DNA of 64,000 nucleotides from Vibrio gelatinilyticus (lineage in GTDB: Bacteria; Pseudomonadota; Gammaproteobacteria; Enterobacterales; Vibrionaceae): contig NZ_JAJNNZ010000002.1 in assembly GCF_022836845.1 (NCBI RefSeq), positions 295,033 through 359,032 of the forward strand. Direction: 5' to 3'. Of the stretch, positions 54,567 to 64,000 are shown one piece after another. Within the stretch, counting starts at the first letter, position 1. Each line of letters begins with the position of its first letter. The notes below the pieces were generated by a model. That model ran no database searches. It was not told the DNA's origin and saw only the letters and a program-made list of their open reading frames with translations. A program made the translations under genes and the position numbers.

Positions 54567-54595
54567 ATTGTATAGACTATCTATGATGCTGTCTA
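54567..54595 (-). promoter_or_regulatory. rnpB promoter
   Basis: TAGACA (54595-54590), 17 bp, TACAAT (54572-54567) on the minus strand, placing the transcription start at about the mature 5' end (54558-54560). It lies within the short gap after the rsmI stop. Confidence 0.65.
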
Positions 54596-54603
54596 GAGGG
54601 AAA

Positions 54604-55467
54604 TCAGTTTAGATGCTCCAATCCCCACTTGTACAAGGCATTTTTCTTAAGGTTAAATATCTCGGCCGTCATGGCTGCCGCTTTCTTCAAAGGTAACTCT
54701 TTGGTCAAGATGGTCAGCGTTCGGGTAGCTTCATCTGGCAAAGTCTCTGATGCTGGCTCTCTGTGACCATGAATCAGTAACACCATTTCGCCACGCTTGC
54801 GATTGGGGTCCTCTTCAATCCACTCGATCAGTTCAGCCAACGGCAAACCTTGAATCGTTTCGAATGTCTTAGTGAGCTCGCGAGCCAGTACCACCTCTCG
54901 CTCAGGGCCAAGGACTTCTAGCATGTCTGCCAAAGATTCGCTAATTCGGTGTGGTGATTCATAGAAAATACACGTACGCTCTACTTTAGCGATCTCTAAG
55001 TACTTGTCTTTACGACCTTTGCTTTTTGCTGGTAAAAAACCCTCGAAACTGAAACGATCCGAAGGTAGGCCTGATGCACTAAGAGCGGTGATCACCGCAC
55101 ATGCACCAGGTAATGGCACAACTTTTACGCCTGCTTGACGACATTGTGAAACGAGGTGATACCCTGGATCGCTGATCAACGGCGTTCCTGCATCAGAAAC
55201 GAGTGCAATGGACTCGCCAGCTAACAATTTTTCGACTAAGACTTGCGCTTTTTGCTGCTCATTGTGATCATGCAAAGCAAAAGTACGAGTTTGAATATTG
55301 AAGTGAGACAGCAGCTTGCCAGTATGGCGGGTGTCTTCAGCAGCAATGATATCAACGCTATTTAATATCTCCAGCGCACGTTGGGTTATATCCCCAAGGT
55401 TTCCAATAGGGGTTGGAACAATAAAGAGCGTTGGATGCTCAATATGAATGGTTTTGTTGTTTGTCAT
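54604..55467 (-). CDS. rsmI: 16S rRNA (cytidine(1402)-2'-O)-methyltransferase RsmI
   Basis: 287 residues (286 in E. coli). Tetrapyrrole-methylase fold: [20 protein letters not shown] at the N-terminus, [35 protein letters not shown] and [18 protein letters not shown]. Adds the 2'-O-methyl group to C1402 in the ribosomal P site. Divergent from lpoA, as in E. coli. A 47-bp divergent gap separates the two. Confidence 0.97.
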   Translation of the reverse strand: MTNNKTIHIEHPTLFIVPTPIGNLGDITQRALEILNSVDIIAAEDTRHTGKLLSHFNIQTRTFALHDHNEQQKAQVLVEKLLAGESIALVSDAGTPLISDPGYHLVSQCRQAGVKVVPLPGACAVITALSASGLPSDRFSFEGFLPAKSKGRKDKYLEIAKVERTCIFYESPHRISESLADMLEVLGPEREVVLARELTKTFETIQGLPLAELIEWIEEDPNRKRGEMVLLIHGHREPASETLPDEATRTLTILTKELPLKKAAAMTAEIFNLKKNALYKWGLEHLN

Positions 55468-55529
55468 TTGTTTACCATCACTTCAACGATTAATATAATG
55501 ATTTTACACAAATAGTGAATAAAGAGCTC

Positions 55530-57416
55530 ATGGCAATGATGAACCCGAAGAGAAATAGTGTAACACGCATACTGACTCCCATAGCACTGGCGTTGACCAT
55601 TGCCGCCTGTTCTTCACAACCGAGTGCACCGACATCGGTTGATATTACTGCAAAACCAAGCGATTCCGCACAGACTTACTTGATGCGTGCCGACAGCAAC
55701 CAAGGTGGCTTTGCCAATGAATGGCTCATAATGGCTTTTAAAGCATCATTGGCTGAAGGTAACCTTGAACAAGCCGAGAAACTCTCGGCGCGTCTGGCTA
55801 AGCAAAACCTGACCGTCATTCAACAGGCAGAGTGGCAACTCACTCGCGCTGAACTGAATTTGGCGATGGGCAAGCCACAAGATGTTTACTCACAATTGAA
55901 TTTTGCCCCTGAATGGCCACTAAGCCCACAGCAATGGGCTCAATATCATCAGCTGCGAGCCTCCAGCTTGAGCGAGACAGAACAGTATTTCGAAGCGAGT
56001 CGAGAGCTGACTTATATGGCAGCGTTCGACCCACAATCAGAGCAGGCTGTTATTGCTGATCAGGTTTGGCAAAACCTCGAGCAATACTCGGCAGAGCAAA
56101 TCACGGAGTTTTCCACCCAGCCAAGTGAAGAGGTTCTTGATGGCTGGTTACAACTGGCCATTTACACCAAAACCATGGGAAGCTCACTGACCCAGCTACA
56201 ATCCACGTTGCAAAACTGGCTGGCTGAAAATAGCAATCACCCAGCGGCGCTCTACACTCCGATTGCCATTCAGGACATATTGGCATTAGAAATCACCCGC
56301 CCACGCAGTACCGCTCTGTTATTGCCAGTGACGGGCAAGTTTGCCAAGCAAGCTCAGCTTGTCCGTGACGGCTTTATGTTGGCGATGATGGATGATCAAG
56401 AGCGCGATCCTCAAGCCATTTTTACCGTGATCGACACCAATGACACCACGGCTGAACAAGTTAAACAGAAGCTGGTCGAAAACAGCGTTGACTTCATCGT
56501 CGGACCGCTCACAAAAAACAACGTTGAAGCACTGCAACAAGCTCAGAGTACATCAGAATCTCCAATTCCAGCACTGGCTTTGAATATTCCAAACACACTG
56601 GAAGCAACTCAAAATCTTTGTTATCTGACGCTGTCTCCAGAGCAAGAAGTGGCTCAAGCGGCAAAACACTTACATGAGCAAGGCTATCAATACCCATTGG
56701 TTCTGGCTCCTGCCAGCGCTTTAGGTAGGCGAGTCGTGAAAGCGTTTGAAGATGAGTGGCAAACACTCAGTAACAACAAAGTCGCGGTCAATCAATTTGC
56801 TAACCGCAGCCAACTTCAACTCGCCATTAATTCCGTTTTTGGATTGCAAGAGAGTCAGCAAAGAATCGCTCAAATGGAAGGCATGATGGAAATCAAGCTC
56901 GAAAGCCAACCACGTAGCCGACGCGATATCGATTCAGTGTACATTGTTGCCAACAACGCCGAACTGACGTTAATCAAGCCATTTGTTGAGGTGGCAATTA
57001 ACCCGGATGCGAGGCAACCAAAACTGTTCGCGGACTCACGCAGCCATTCAAGCAAGCGCCAATACGAAGATCTCACCGGTGTGGCATACAGCGATATTCC
57101 AATGTTAATCAATGAAGACCAAGCCTTGGAGGCACAGCTTGATAAGTTCTGGCCTAAGAGCTCAAATGGAGAGAAACGTCTACAAGCACTTGGGATGGAT
57201 GCGTATATGCTGACCAACGAACTGCCACAGATGAAAGTCGTGACTGGCTACACGGTTGAAGGTCAGACTGGTCAACTGTCTATCGACGAAAACTGTGTCG
57301 TGCAACGTAAGATCAGCTGGGCAGAGCATGGTACTGCCATTACTAGTAACTCAGAATCAAACGATCAGAGCAACGCTGATGAATCTTCTCAAGAACCAAG
57401 TGCAGTCGCTGAGTAA
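55530..57416 (+). CDS. lpoA: Outer-membrane lipoprotein activator of PBP1A, LpoA
   Basis: 628 residues. Lipoprotein signal with lipobox ending TIAAC (residue about 27), N-terminal TPR-like domain (about 30-255: LEQAEKLSARL, QQAEWQLTRAELNLAMGK) and a C-terminal periplasmic-binding-protein-like domain (about 265-600: STALLLPVTGKFAKQAQLVR, FIVGPLTKNNVEALQQ, RRDIDSVYIVANNAELTLIK). Spans the periplasm to stimulate PBP1A. The ATG at 55530 gives MAMMN as in other Vibrio LpoA proteins. The last 20 or so residues ([20 protein letters not shown]) are a low-complexity tail that overlaps yraN. Confidence 0.92.
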   Translation: MAMMNPKRNSVTRILTPIALALTIAACSSQPSAPTSVDITAKPSDSAQTYLMRADSNQGGFANEWLIMAFKASLAEGNLEQAEKLSARLAKQNLTVIQQAEWQLTRAELNLAMGKPQDVYSQLNFAPEWPLSPQQWAQYHQLRASSLSETEQYFEASRELTYMAAFDPQSEQAVIADQVWQNLEQYSAEQITEFSTQPSEEVLDGWLQLAIYTKTMGSSLTQLQSTLQNWLAENSNHPAALYTPIAIQDILALEITRPRSTALLLPVTGKFAKQAQLVRDGFMLAMMDDQERDPQAIFTVIDTNDTTAEQVKQKLVENSVDFIVGPLTKNNVEALQQAQSTSESPIPALALNIPNTLEATQNLCYLTLSPEQEVAQAAKHLHEQGYQYPLVLAPASALGRRVVKAFEDEWQTLSNNKVAVNQFANRSQLQLAINSVFGLQESQQRIAQMEGMMEIKLESQPRSRRDIDSVYIVANNAELTLIKPFVEVAINPDARQPKLFADSRSHSSKRQYEDLTGVAYSDIPMLINEDQALEAQLDKFWPKSSNGEKRLQALGMDAYMLTNELPQMKVVTGYTVEGQTGQLSIDENCVVQRKISWAEHGTAITSNSESNDQSNADESSQEPSAVAE

Positions 57417-57768
57417 GCGTCTGATTGGTCAAAACTACGAAGCATTAGCGCAAAAGTACCTCATTCGCCACGGGCTTACTCCCGTGGCAATGAACTTTTC
57501 AGCAAAGTGCGGTGAAATAGACTTGATTATGAAAGACAGTCATTGCATCGTATTTATTGAAGTAAAGTACAGAAAAAATGACCAATTCGGAAGTGCGGCA
57601 GAAATGGTTACACCAAGCAAAGCGAAAAAATTGATCAAGACCGCCCAATTTTGGTTATCGAAACACGGCCTATCTTTTTACGATACTGAGTTTCGATTTG
57701 ATGTATTGGCCATTGAAGATAATGGTTCAAACATCAATTGGATTAAAAATGCAATAACTCAAGGATAA
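57379..57768 (+). CDS. yraN: UPF0102 / YraN family endonuclease-like protein
   Basis: 129 residues. The core fold shows the restriction-nuclease-like signature [20 protein letters not shown] (E-x-D ... E-V-K) with [16 protein letters not shown] before it. Possible Holliday-junction or DNA-processing function is inferred from the fold only; no activity is established for E. coli YraN. The ATG at 57379 lies inside lpoA (38-bp overlap) with a poor ribosome site; a GTG at 57400 is an alternative. Order lpoA-yraN-diaA-dolP is the same as in E. coli. Confidence 0.88.
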   Translation: MNLLKNQVQSLSKRLIGQNYEALAQKYLIRHGLTPVAMNFSAKCGEIDLIMKDSHCIVFIEVKYRKNDQFGSAAEMVTPSKAKKLIKTAQFWLSKHGLSFYDTEFRFDVLAIEDNGSNINWIKNAITQG

Positions 57769-57770
57769 CC

Positions 57771-58361
57771 ATGCGCGATAGCATCAAAGAGAGCTTCACT
57801 GAGAGCATACAAATACAAATCGCTGCCGCTGAGGCACTACCAGATGTCATAACTCACGCGGCACAAGCCATTGTCTCTAGCCTACTTAATGGTAATAAAA
57901 TTCTCTGCTGCGGTAATGGCGGTTCAGCGTCCAATGCTCAGCAATTTGTCTCTTGTTTCCTCAATCGATTTGAAACCGAGCGCCCTAGCCTGCCAGCAAT
58001 GACGCTCACTTCAGATAGCACAACGATGACGGCTGTCGCCAACGATTATAATTTTGAAGACATTTTTGCTAAGCAAGTGCGCGCTTTTGGCCAGACTGGG
58101 GATATCCTTCTCGCGGTCTCCACCAGTGGCAATAGTAAAAATGTTATCAAAGCTATGGAAGCGGCCGTTACACGAGACATGACGATCATCGCCTTTACGG
58201 GTAAAGATGGCGGTGAAATGGCAGGACTTCTTGGCGAACATGACGTTGAAATTCGGATCCCGTCCCACAGAACCGCAAGAATTCACGAAGTGCATATGGT
58301 GACCTTGCACTGTTTGTGCGATCTTGTCGATCAAGTTCTGTTTCCTTCTCACGAAGAGTAA
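57771..58361 (+). CDS. diaA: DnaA initiator-associating protein DiaA
   Basis: SIS-domain protein, 196 residues, exactly the E. coli length. [57 protein letters not shown] and [20 protein letters not shown] align throughout with DiaA rather than with heptose isomerase GmhA, though the folds are homologous. Forms homotetramers that bind several DnaA molecules and promote initiation at oriC. 2 bp after yraN and 4 bp before dolP. Confidence 0.93.
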   Translation: MRDSIKESFTESIQIQIAAAEALPDVITHAAQAIVSSLLNGNKILCCGNGGSASNAQQFVSCFLNRFETERPSLPAMTLTSDSTTMTAVANDYNFEDIFAKQVRAFGQTGDILLAVSTSGNSKNVIKAMEAAVTRDMTIIAFTGKDGGEMAGLLGEHDVEIRIPSHRTARIHEVHMVTLHCLCDLVDQVLFPSHEE

Positions 58362-58365
58362 TGTC

Positions 58366-59079
58366 ATGACGTTGTATCGAATTATTGTGTTGTTTGTTGC
58401 TAGTGCCCTGTTGTCTGGCTGCGCTAGTGTGTTTGTTGCCGGAGCTGCGGGGGCGGTCAATATCGTGACCGATACTCGCACGACCCAAGAAATTTGGAAC
58501 GACAGTACCTTAGAGTCTGAAGTCGCCGGCCTTGGTAATAAACCCCCTTATGTGGGTAAAGTTCGCGTTGTCGCCAGCTCTCAACGAGGCACCGTGGTTT
58601 TGATGGGGCAAGCGTCATCAAAAGAGTTGAGCCAGCAGTTTGAACAGAAAATTAAAGGCATTAAAGGCGTCAACGTGGTCTATAACCAGATCCGCATCAA
58701 GCCACCGATTAGCTTTTCTCAAACCAGTAACGACAGTTGGATCACAACAAAAATCAAATCAGCTATGCTGACAGACGAGCGCCTTAACGGTATAAAAGTA
58801 AAAGTAATTACCGAAGATAAAGAGGTGTTTTTGCTTGGTTATGTTTCCAAAGCTAACGCTGATATCGCAACCGATATTGCCCGTAATATCTCTGGAGTGA
58901 AGCAGGTGATCCGTGCATTCCAATACAGCGAGTCTGAGGTCAAGCTCAATACTGAAGCGAAGCCAGCACAAACGCCTGCACAGCCCAAAGCGCCGATGGC
59001 CAAAGAACAAGAGATTAAACCAATCGAAGAGGTGCCTGCTTTTGTTGAGCCTGCCCCGATTGAAGAAATCGAAGGCTAA
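58366..59079 (+). CDS. dolP: Outer-membrane BON-domain lipoprotein DolP (YraP)
   Basis: 237 residues; E. coli DolP has 191. Lipobox LLSGC at residue 19-20, then FVAGAAGAVNIVTDTRTTQE. Two BON domains: residues about 47-118 (RVVASSQRGTVVLMGQASSK) and about 124-195 (ITTKIKSAMLTDERLNGIKV). DolP supports BAM and outer-membrane integrity and binds anionic phospholipid at division sites. Unlike E. coli it ends with a roughly 40-residue Pro/Ala/Glu-rich tail (AQTPAQPKAPMAKEQEIKP and repeats of PIEE). The ATG at 58366 gives a good signal peptide; an upstream in-frame start does not. Confidence 0.92.
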   Translation: MTLYRIIVLFVASALLSGCASVFVAGAAGAVNIVTDTRTTQEIWNDSTLESEVAGLGNKPPYVGKVRVVASSQRGTVVLMGQASSKELSQQFEQKIKGIKGVNVVYNQIRIKPPISFSQTSNDSWITTKIKSAMLTDERLNGIKVKVITEDKEVFLLGYVSKANADIATDIARNISGVKQVIRAFQYSESEVKLNTEAKPAQTPAQPKAPMAKEQEIKPIEEVPAFVEPAPIEEIEG

Positions 59080-59091
59080 GCTGTCAGGTCT

Positions 59092-59121
59092 AAAAAAAGC
59101 GAGCTCGATGCTCGCTTTTTT
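59092..59121. terminator. Bidirectional terminator between dolP and ilvH
   Basis: GCGAG (59099-59103) and CTCGC (59111-59115), 7-nt loop, with seven A on the left and six T on the right; serves both converging transcripts. Confidence 0.9.
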
Positions 59122-59139
59122 ATTATCGGAAATTCGTGA

Positions 59140-59634
59140 CTAGGGTTTTAGTGAGCGCTCTCCACGCGCAATACCCACAACACCACTTCGTGCCACTTCC
59201 ACCACATCCGTCACCTGAGAAATAGCTTCAATAAACGCATCAAGCTTCTCACTGGTGCCAGCTAGCTGAACCGTATACTGCGAAGCTGTCACGTCGACAA
59301 TCTGTCCACGGAAGATATCGGCTGTGCGCTTGACTTCAGCGCGAGCAAAGCCACTGGCTTTGACTTTTACCATCATCAATTCACGTTCGATATGATCGAG
59401 TTCGGTGACTTCCTGAACCTTAAGTACATCAATAAGTTTATGCAGTTGCTTCTGGATCTGTTCTAACTGCATTTCGTCCGACGCTGTGGTGATATTCAGT
59501 CGTGACAGCGTTTCATCGTCAGTTGGTGATACTGTCAACGATTCAATGTTGTAGCCACGCTGAGAGAACAGACCGACCACACGAGATAAGGAACCCGGTT
59601 GGTTTTCCATTAATAGCGAAATAATGTGTCTCAT
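59140..59634 (-). CDS. ilvH: Acetolactate synthase III regulatory subunit
   Basis: 164 residues (163 in E. coli). N-terminal ACT domain MRHIISLLMENQPGSLSRVV with GLFSQRGYNIESLTVSPTDD, which binds valine for feedback inhibition, and a C-terminal domain with VDVTASQYTVQLAGTSEKLD. Raises the activity of IlvI. One base separates it from the ilvI stop. Confidence 0.97.
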   Translation of the reverse strand: MRHIISLLMENQPGSLSRVVGLFSQRGYNIESLTVSPTDDETLSRLNITTASDEMQLEQIQKQLHKLIDVLKVQEVTELDHIERELMMVKVKASGFARAEVKRTADIFRGQIVDVTASQYTVQLAGTSEKLDAFIEAISQVTDVVEVARSGVVGIARGERSLKP

Positions 59635-59635
59635 A

Positions 59636-61375
59636 TTATGTTCTCTCCGTCTTGCTTAACCACATTTTGTCCATTCCTTCCCCTTTGATGTGCATCGGGT
59701 AAACGTGTTCAGTCTCATCGACGTTGATATCGACAAACACTAAGCGATCTTTCATGTCGAGCGCTTTTTTGAGCCCATCTTCAAGCTCATTAGGGTTATT
59801 AATACGAATGCCTACGTGGCCATAAGCTTCGGCAATAGCAGCAAAATCAGGTACGGAATCCATGTATGAGTTTGAATGGCGACCTTGATAAATAATGTCT
59901 TGCCACTGCTTCACCATTCCTAGGAATCGGTTGTTAAGGTTAATAATTTTTACCGGAATATCATATTGCAAGGCTGTTGAAAGCTCTTGGATATTCATTT
60001 GAATACTGCCATCTCCGGTAACACAAACCACTTCTTCATCCGGCAGCGCAAACTTCACGCCCATCGCCGCAGGGAAACCAAAGCCCATGGTCCCTAACCC
60101 ACCTGAGTTGATCCAACGTCTTGGTTTATTGAATGGGTAGTACAAAGCGGCAAACATCTGGTGCTGACCAACATCGGACGCGACATACGCATCTCCACCC
60201 GTTAGTTTATGAAGTGTTTCAATCACCTGCTGTGGCTTGATGCGCTCATCAGACAGTTGATAGCCTAAGCATTTACGCTCACGCCACAAATCAATATCTT
60301 GCCACCACTGAGTCAGGGCCGCGTCATCATTGCTATCACCTTGCTCACCCAGCAATTTGAGCATTGAGGACAATACCACATCGGCAGAGCCAACGATCGG
60401 CAGATCCGCTCGAACGTTCTTCGAGATAGAAGATGGATCAATATCAATATGGACAATCTTAGCGTTAGGGCAATACTTATCGAGGTTATTGGTCGTGCGA
60501 TCATCAAAACGCACCCCAACACCAAAGATCAAATCAGCATTGTGCATGGCCATATTGGCTTCATACGTACCGTGCATACCGAGCATACCCAGCGCGTTTT
60601 TGTGAGTACCAGGAAATGCTCCTAGCCCCATCAACGTGCTAACAACTGGCAGGTTGAGGGTTTCCGCTAATTTGAGGATGGCTTCATCGGCGCTAGACAT
60701 GATGGCACCACCACCGATATAAAGAACGGGTTTCTTCGCCTCAAGAATGGCTTTTAGAGCTTTTTTTATCTGACCTTTATGTCCCGTCGTCGTTGGATTG
60801 TACGAGCGCATACTAATGCTTTCAGGGTAACGGTAAGGAAACTTGATCTGTGGGTTCATTACGTCTTTAGGGATATCAACCACAACGGGGCCTGGACGGC
60901 CTGTTGACGCAATATAGAAAGCTTTTTTCATCGTCTCAGGAATATCTTCTGCTCGCTTGATGAGAAAACTGTGTTTCACCACAGGGCGAGAGACACCCAC
61001 CATATCGCATTCTTGGAAAGCATCATTACCAATCAGATTATTCGGTACGTTACCTGACAAAACCACCATAGGGATGGAATCCATATAAGCGGTCGCAATA
61101 CCCGTGATGGTATTGGTAGCACCGGGACCAGAACAAACCAGAACAACTCCAGGTTTACCTGTAGCGCGCGCGTAGCCATCGGCCATGTGCGTTGCTGCTT
61201 GTTCGTGACGAACCAATACATGCTGAATAGTTTCACGCTTCTCGTGAAGCGCATCATAGATATCAAGGACGGAGCCACCAGGGTAGCCAAATATTTGCGG
61301 AACACCTTCGTCAATCAAAGATTGTACGATCATCTCAGCGCCAGATAGCATCTCTGCGTTGGACTCATTTGCCAT
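59636..61375 (-). CDS. ilvI: Acetolactate synthase III catalytic subunit
   Basis: Thiamine-diphosphate enzyme of valine/leucine/isoleucine synthesis, 579 residues (574 in E. coli). Catalytic glutamate in [17 protein letters not shown], central FAD-binding domain with [14 protein letters not shown] and GVRFDDRTT, and the ThDP/Mg motif [15 protein letters not shown]...NN. AAGGAG six bases upstream supports the ATG at 61375; a longer in-frame start at 61432 is not preferred. The intergenic region upstream holds a 9-bp direct repeat. Confidence 0.97.
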   Translation of the reverse strand: MANESNAEMLSGAEMIVQSLIDEGVPQIFGYPGGSVLDIYDALHEKRETIQHVLVRHEQAATHMADGYARATGKPGVVLVCSGPGATNTITGIATAYMDSIPMVVLSGNVPNNLIGNDAFQECDMVGVSRPVVKHSFLIKRAEDIPETMKKAFYIASTGRPGPVVVDIPKDVMNPQIKFPYRYPESISMRSYNPTTTGHKGQIKKALKAILEAKKPVLYIGGGAIMSSADEAILKLAETLNLPVVSTLMGLGAFPGTHKNALGMLGMHGTYEANMAMHNADLIFGVGVRFDDRTTNNLDKYCPNAKIVHIDIDPSSISKNVRADLPIVGSADVVLSSMLKLLGEQGDSNDDAALTQWWQDIDLWRERKCLGYQLSDERIKPQQVIETLHKLTGGDAYVASDVGQHQMFAALYYPFNKPRRWINSGGLGTMGFGFPAAMGVKFALPDEEVVCVTGDGSIQMNIQELSTALQYDIPVKIINLNNRFLGMVKQWQDIIYQGRHSNSYMDSVPDFAAIAEAYGHVGIRINNPNELEDGLKKALDMKDRLVFVDINVDETEHVYPMHIKGEGMDKMWLSKTERT

Positions 61376-61802
61376 TTTTTTCTCCTTACCAGTCCCTTTA
61401 TCGACGTCTTTGCTGACGGGCTGGTTACACATAGTTAGGGCTTATTCGTAGCCTAATTCGAAAGAACTCATTTTTCGGCTATGTCATAAAGCCAGTCATA
61501 ACAAGCTTTATGTTTACGCAACAACTTTAACCCTTTCTTAGCACAGAATCTAACCCTATAGAGATCTCAAAAAGGGTATTTCGCTACTAGGTGATAGCTA
61601 ACTAGGTGAATAGGGAGGGGGAAGTAAGAACTGGTAAGATAAAGGCGAATTAATTTAGAAAAATTCAGAATAATATTTTGCGCACAAGCTGTTTTATCGT
61701 CGATTTATCATTGAAATGCGCTATATAAAGCTAAGCGAAATAATCGCTAGCTATCGAAACGTGGAGAAAAAAACCTCAGCCAGTTTGACTGAGGTTTTTC
61801 AA
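61376..61802. promoter_or_regulatory. Region between ilvI and the acyl-CoA ligase gene
   Basis: 427 bp, minus-strand orientation for ilvI. Contains the terminator of the upstream ligase gene (61767-61799), a 9-bp direct repeat ACTAGGTGA at 61586-61594 and 61601-61609 (period 15), and a weak ACCCT...AGGGT stem containing GAGATCTC near 61553-61578. No leader peptide rich in branched-chain codons was seen, consistent with Lrp/LeuO-type rather than attenuation control as for E. coli ilvIH. Confidence 0.4.
61767..61799 (-). terminator. Rho-independent terminator of the acyl-CoA ligase gene
   Basis: CCTCAG (61774-61779) and CTGAGG (61789-61794) stem with flanking A/T tracts, functional on the minus strand; it overlaps nothing and ends a few bases before the stop codon at 61803. 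Confidence 0.85.
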
Positions 61803-63611
61803 TTATTTTTTCAGCGGCGTATCGCTGTACATTTCTTCAATTTCATCCTGATAGCGGTCATTGATCACCTTACGACGTAATTTCTGCGTCGGAGTCAACT
61901 CCCCTTTATCCATTGAAAAGCCAATCGGCAACAATTTGAATTTCTTCACTTGCTCAAATTTAGCCAGCTCTTTTTGCAATTCTGAAATACGCTTGTCAAA
62001 CATCTCAACGATCTGATGGTTTTTGATCAGTTCTAAGCGATCTTGATACTTAATGTTCAGCTCTTTGGCGTGCTCTTCTAGGCTATCAAAACAAGGGACG
62101 ATTAACGCAGACACAAACTTACGTGTATCAGCAATAACCGCAATCTGTTCAATAAAGTGATCTTTGCCTATTGCTCCTTCGATCGACTGAGGCGCAATAT
62201 ACTTGCCGTTCGATGTCTTCATGAGCTCTTTAATACGATCCGTTATAAACAGGTTACCATGTTCGTCGTATTGCCCGGCATCGCCCGTTTTCAAATAACC
62301 TTCTTCATCAAACGTTTTCGCCGTTTCTTCTGGCATTTTGTAGTAGCCGCGCATCACCATTGGACCACGAACTAAAATCTCATCATTGCTGCCAATCTTT
62401 ACTTCGGCGCCTGGCATAGGCATGCCAATCGAGTCTGGGTTGTAGCAAGTGTCATCCCAACAAGAGATCGTCGCCGTCGTTTCCGTCATGCCGTAACCCA
62501 ATTTGACATTGATACCAATCGCCTGGAAGAAGCGACCGATGGTTTCGTCAAGTTTAGCACCACCACACGGCATAAAATTGATGCGGCCACCAAGTAACTC
62601 GCGCAATTTTGCCAGAACTATCTTGTCCGCTAACGCGTAGCTCTTTTTCAGAGCCCAAGATGGCTCAACGTTGTCTTGACGACATTGCGCCATTTTTGCG
62701 CCCATATTCACCGCCCAGGTAAATAGTACTTTGCGATGGACAGGTGCTTTAGAGACGCGCTCATGGATGGCAGAATATATCTTCTCATAGAAGCGTGGAA
62801 CCGCACTCATTACTGTTGGGCGAATTTCACTTAGAGCATCTCTAACCTGCATCGTATCTTGCAAGTAGCAGTTCGTTGCGCCTTTATAGAGTACGTAGAA
62901 TGTCCACGCGCGCTCAAAAACATGAGAAAGAGGCAGGAAGCACAAAGAGACATCTTGATCCGTTAAGCTCAAACGGACATCATGCCCTTTTAACTGAGCC
63001 GCGATATTCTCGTAATCGAGCATCACGCCTTTAGGCTGACCTGTTGTCCCTGAGGTATAGATCAGCGTTAGCAAATCACTAAGGTTTGCCTGTGCCAGTC
63101 GCTCATCGAGCTCGGATTGCCATTGTAAACAAGGTTGCTGCGCAAATTCCTGCCACGAAAGCACATGCGACAATTCTGGGATTGCAACGTTATCGGCCAT
63201 GACAACGATAAGCTCTAGCTGCTCACACTCATCATATATAGACATTGCAGCATCCAGCTCAGCCTGTTCACCAACAAAAAGGATCTTGATGTCCGCATTT
63301 TGAATGATGTAACTAGATTGAGCCGGGGTATTGGTTGGATAAATCGGGACGGTGACAGCCCTGATTTGCAGTGCAGCAAAATCAGCGATGGTCCAACGAG
63401 GCATGTTGTTGGCGATAATACCAATTTTGTCTTGAGGGTTAATTCCTTTTGCGATCAGAGCCAATGACAACGCATCAACACTGTTTCCAAATTCTTGCCA
63501 GCTAATTCCTTGCCACACATTGTTTATTTTATGTCTGAGAGCGATCTTTTCGCCTCCAGCCGCAATTTGCTCACGGATTTTTCTTACGATATGGAATTCT
63601 TGTTTAGCCAT
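61803..63611 (-). CDS. AMP-dependent long-chain fatty acid--CoA ligase
   Basis: 602 residues, the FadD15/FAA1-like class of long-chain acyl-CoA synthetases rather than E. coli FadD (561). P-loop [15 protein letters not shown] (about 178-192), [17 protein letters not shown]4/A5 motifs [15 protein letters not shown], the adenylate Asp in [20 protein letters not shown] and the catalytic Lys in the C-terminal subdomain ([11 protein letters not shown]). Activates fatty acids with ATP and CoA. The symbol is left empty because several paralogues carry similar names. It lies between leuO and ilvI. Confidence 0.93.
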   Translation of the reverse strand: MAKQEFHIVRKIREQIAAGGEKIALRHKINNVWQGISWQEFGNSVDALSLALIAKGINPQDKIGIIANNMPRWTIADFAALQIRAVTVPIYPTNTPAQSSYIIQNADIKILFVGEQAELDAAMSIYDECEQLELIVVMADNVAIPELSHVLSWQEFAQQPCLQWQSELDERLAQANLSDLLTLIYTSGTTGQPKGVMLDYENIAAQLKGHDVRLSLTDQDVSLCFLPLSHVFERAWTFYVLYKGATNCYLQDTMQVRDALSEIRPTVMSAVPRFYEKIYSAIHERVSKAPVHRKVLFTWAVNMGAKMAQCRQDNVEPSWALKKSYALADKIVLAKLRELLGGRINFMPCGGAKLDETIGRFFQAIGINVKLGYGMTETTATISCWDDTCYNPDSIGMPMPGAEVKIGSNDEILVRGPMVMRGYYKMPEETAKTFDEEGYLKTGDAGQYDEHGNLFITDRIKELMKTSNGKYIAPQSIEGAIGKDHFIEQIAVIADTRKFVSALIVPCFDSLEEHAKELNIKYQDRLELIKNHQIVEMFDKRISELQKELAKFEQVKKFKLLPIGFSMDKGELTPTQKLRRKVINDRYQDEIEEMYSDTPLKK

Positions 63612-63745
63612 GTTCTATCTTACCTTTTAGCTTACAGGTGTAAGCCTTAACGCGCCCAAGTGTACAAGGGGCGAAAAAAAAGGCAACAGACATACATCAA
63701 AGTTATCAATAAATTTGTAAGAAAAATAATCGAGTTAACCTATGG

Positions 63746-63789
63746 ACAAAAAAAACCTACAAACTCAAGCAAATGAAGGTTTGTAGGTT
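63746..63789 (-). terminator. Rho-independent terminator of leuO
   Basis: AACCTACAAA (63754-63763) pairs with TTTGTAGGTT (63780-63789), 10 bp with a 16-nt loop, followed on the minus strand by eight T. Confidence 0.88.
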
Positions 63790-63819
63790 CCTATTAACTA
63801 AGACGATTTTATTAGTTGA

Positions 63820-64000
63820 TTAGCTTAACGCTAATACTTCACCGCAAATCATCATTAATTGGTCACGTAACCAGATGTGACCTTTGTCTTTTTCACTAGA
63901 CTCGTGCCAGCTTAAGAAGCCACTGATCTTGGTGTTTTCGTATGGCAACGCCACAACTTGCAGTTGATCATTATTTACCGCATTTTCTACCATCCAGCGT
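63820..64000 (-). CDS. leuO: LysR-family regulator, probably LeuO (partial, C-terminal 60 codons)
   Basis: Only the last 60 codons are inside the window, ending TAA at 63822-63820. The readable C-terminus includes NDQLQVVALPYENTKISGFL, then SWHESSEKDKGHIWLRDQLM and MICGEVLALS. The WHESSEKDKGHxWLR block is typical of the effector-domain end of LeuO/NodD-type LysR regulators. Its place next to the acyl-CoA ligase and ilvI matches Vibrio leuO. LeuO is an H-NS antagonist and, in Vibrio, a ToxR-regulated repressor. The identification rests on a short stretch plus context. Confidence 0.7.
   Translation of the reverse strand, partial: RWMVENAVNNDQLQVVALPYENTKISGFLSWHESSEKDKGHIWLRDQLMMICGEVLALS

Noticed and set aside
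61376..61432. Longer ilvI reading frame starting MCNQPVSK
   Set aside because: AAGGAG lies six bases before the ATG at 61375, and the extension has no counterpart in E. coli IlvI.

Overview
The window is a chromosomal segment of a gammaproteobacterium, most likely a Vibrio or close relative. Evidence: recognisable proteins throughout (ArcA/ArcB, LpoA, DiaA, DolP, a thr attenuator, an E. coli-like dcw cluster), two tandem glutamate synthase operons, dciA between secA and lpxC, and the order leuO-acyl-CoA ligase-ilvI-ilvH. Nearly every base is explained by core housekeeping genes. I saw no prophage, insertion sequence, CRISPR array, toxin-antitoxin pair or defence island.

Layout. 1-710 (minus): 5' part of thrA behind its attenuator and thrL leader peptide. 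950-2425: a small orphan outer-membrane-like protein, an RraA-family protein and a DUF3293 protein. 2500-6340: arcA (plus) facing a small lipoprotein gene and arcB (minus). 6430-7380: a YhcC-type radical SAM protein. 7380-20230: two complete GOGAT operons in tandem (gltB1-gltD1, gltB2-gltD2), encoding large and small subunits of different subtypes; the first has a hairpin-rich leader. 20230-25600: DUF1499 lipoprotein, mtnN, a divergent CbiB-like protein, btuF, a TRIC/YadS channel, and a ModF-like double ABC ATPase. 25660-27240: a LysR regulator converging on and overlapping a TSUP/TauE permease. 27430-31820 (minus): carA-carB. 32380-36500 (minus): secA, mutT and dapB. 36830-37300 (plus): dciA, the replicative helicase loader. 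37340-53950 (minus): the division/cell-wall cluster rsmH-ftsL-ftsI-murE-murF-mraY-murD-ftsW-murG-murC-ftsQ-ftsA-ftsZ-lpxC, lacking mraZ and ddlB. 54166-54558 (minus): rnpB. 54600-59080: rsmI diverging from lpoA-yraN-diaA-dolP. 59140-61375 (minus): ilvI-ilvH. 61800-64000 (minus): a long-chain acyl-CoA ligase and the 3' end of leuO.

Themes. Amino-acid and nitrogen metabolism (thr, glt, car, dapB, ilvIH, leuO) flanks envelope assembly and division (dcw, lpxC, secA, lpoA, dolP) and replication initiation (dciA, diaA). The most interesting deviations from textbook relatives are a ModF-like ATPase in which both halves of the same composite ATP site look degenerate, an ArcB that lacks one of the two redox cysteines of E. 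coli, a structured leader before gltB1, and a dcw cluster whose missing ddlB is replaced by a short gap carrying a promoter-like sequence and inverted repeats. Family assignments rest on remembered sequence similarity and motifs, not on searches; promoter and operator calls are visual matches only.
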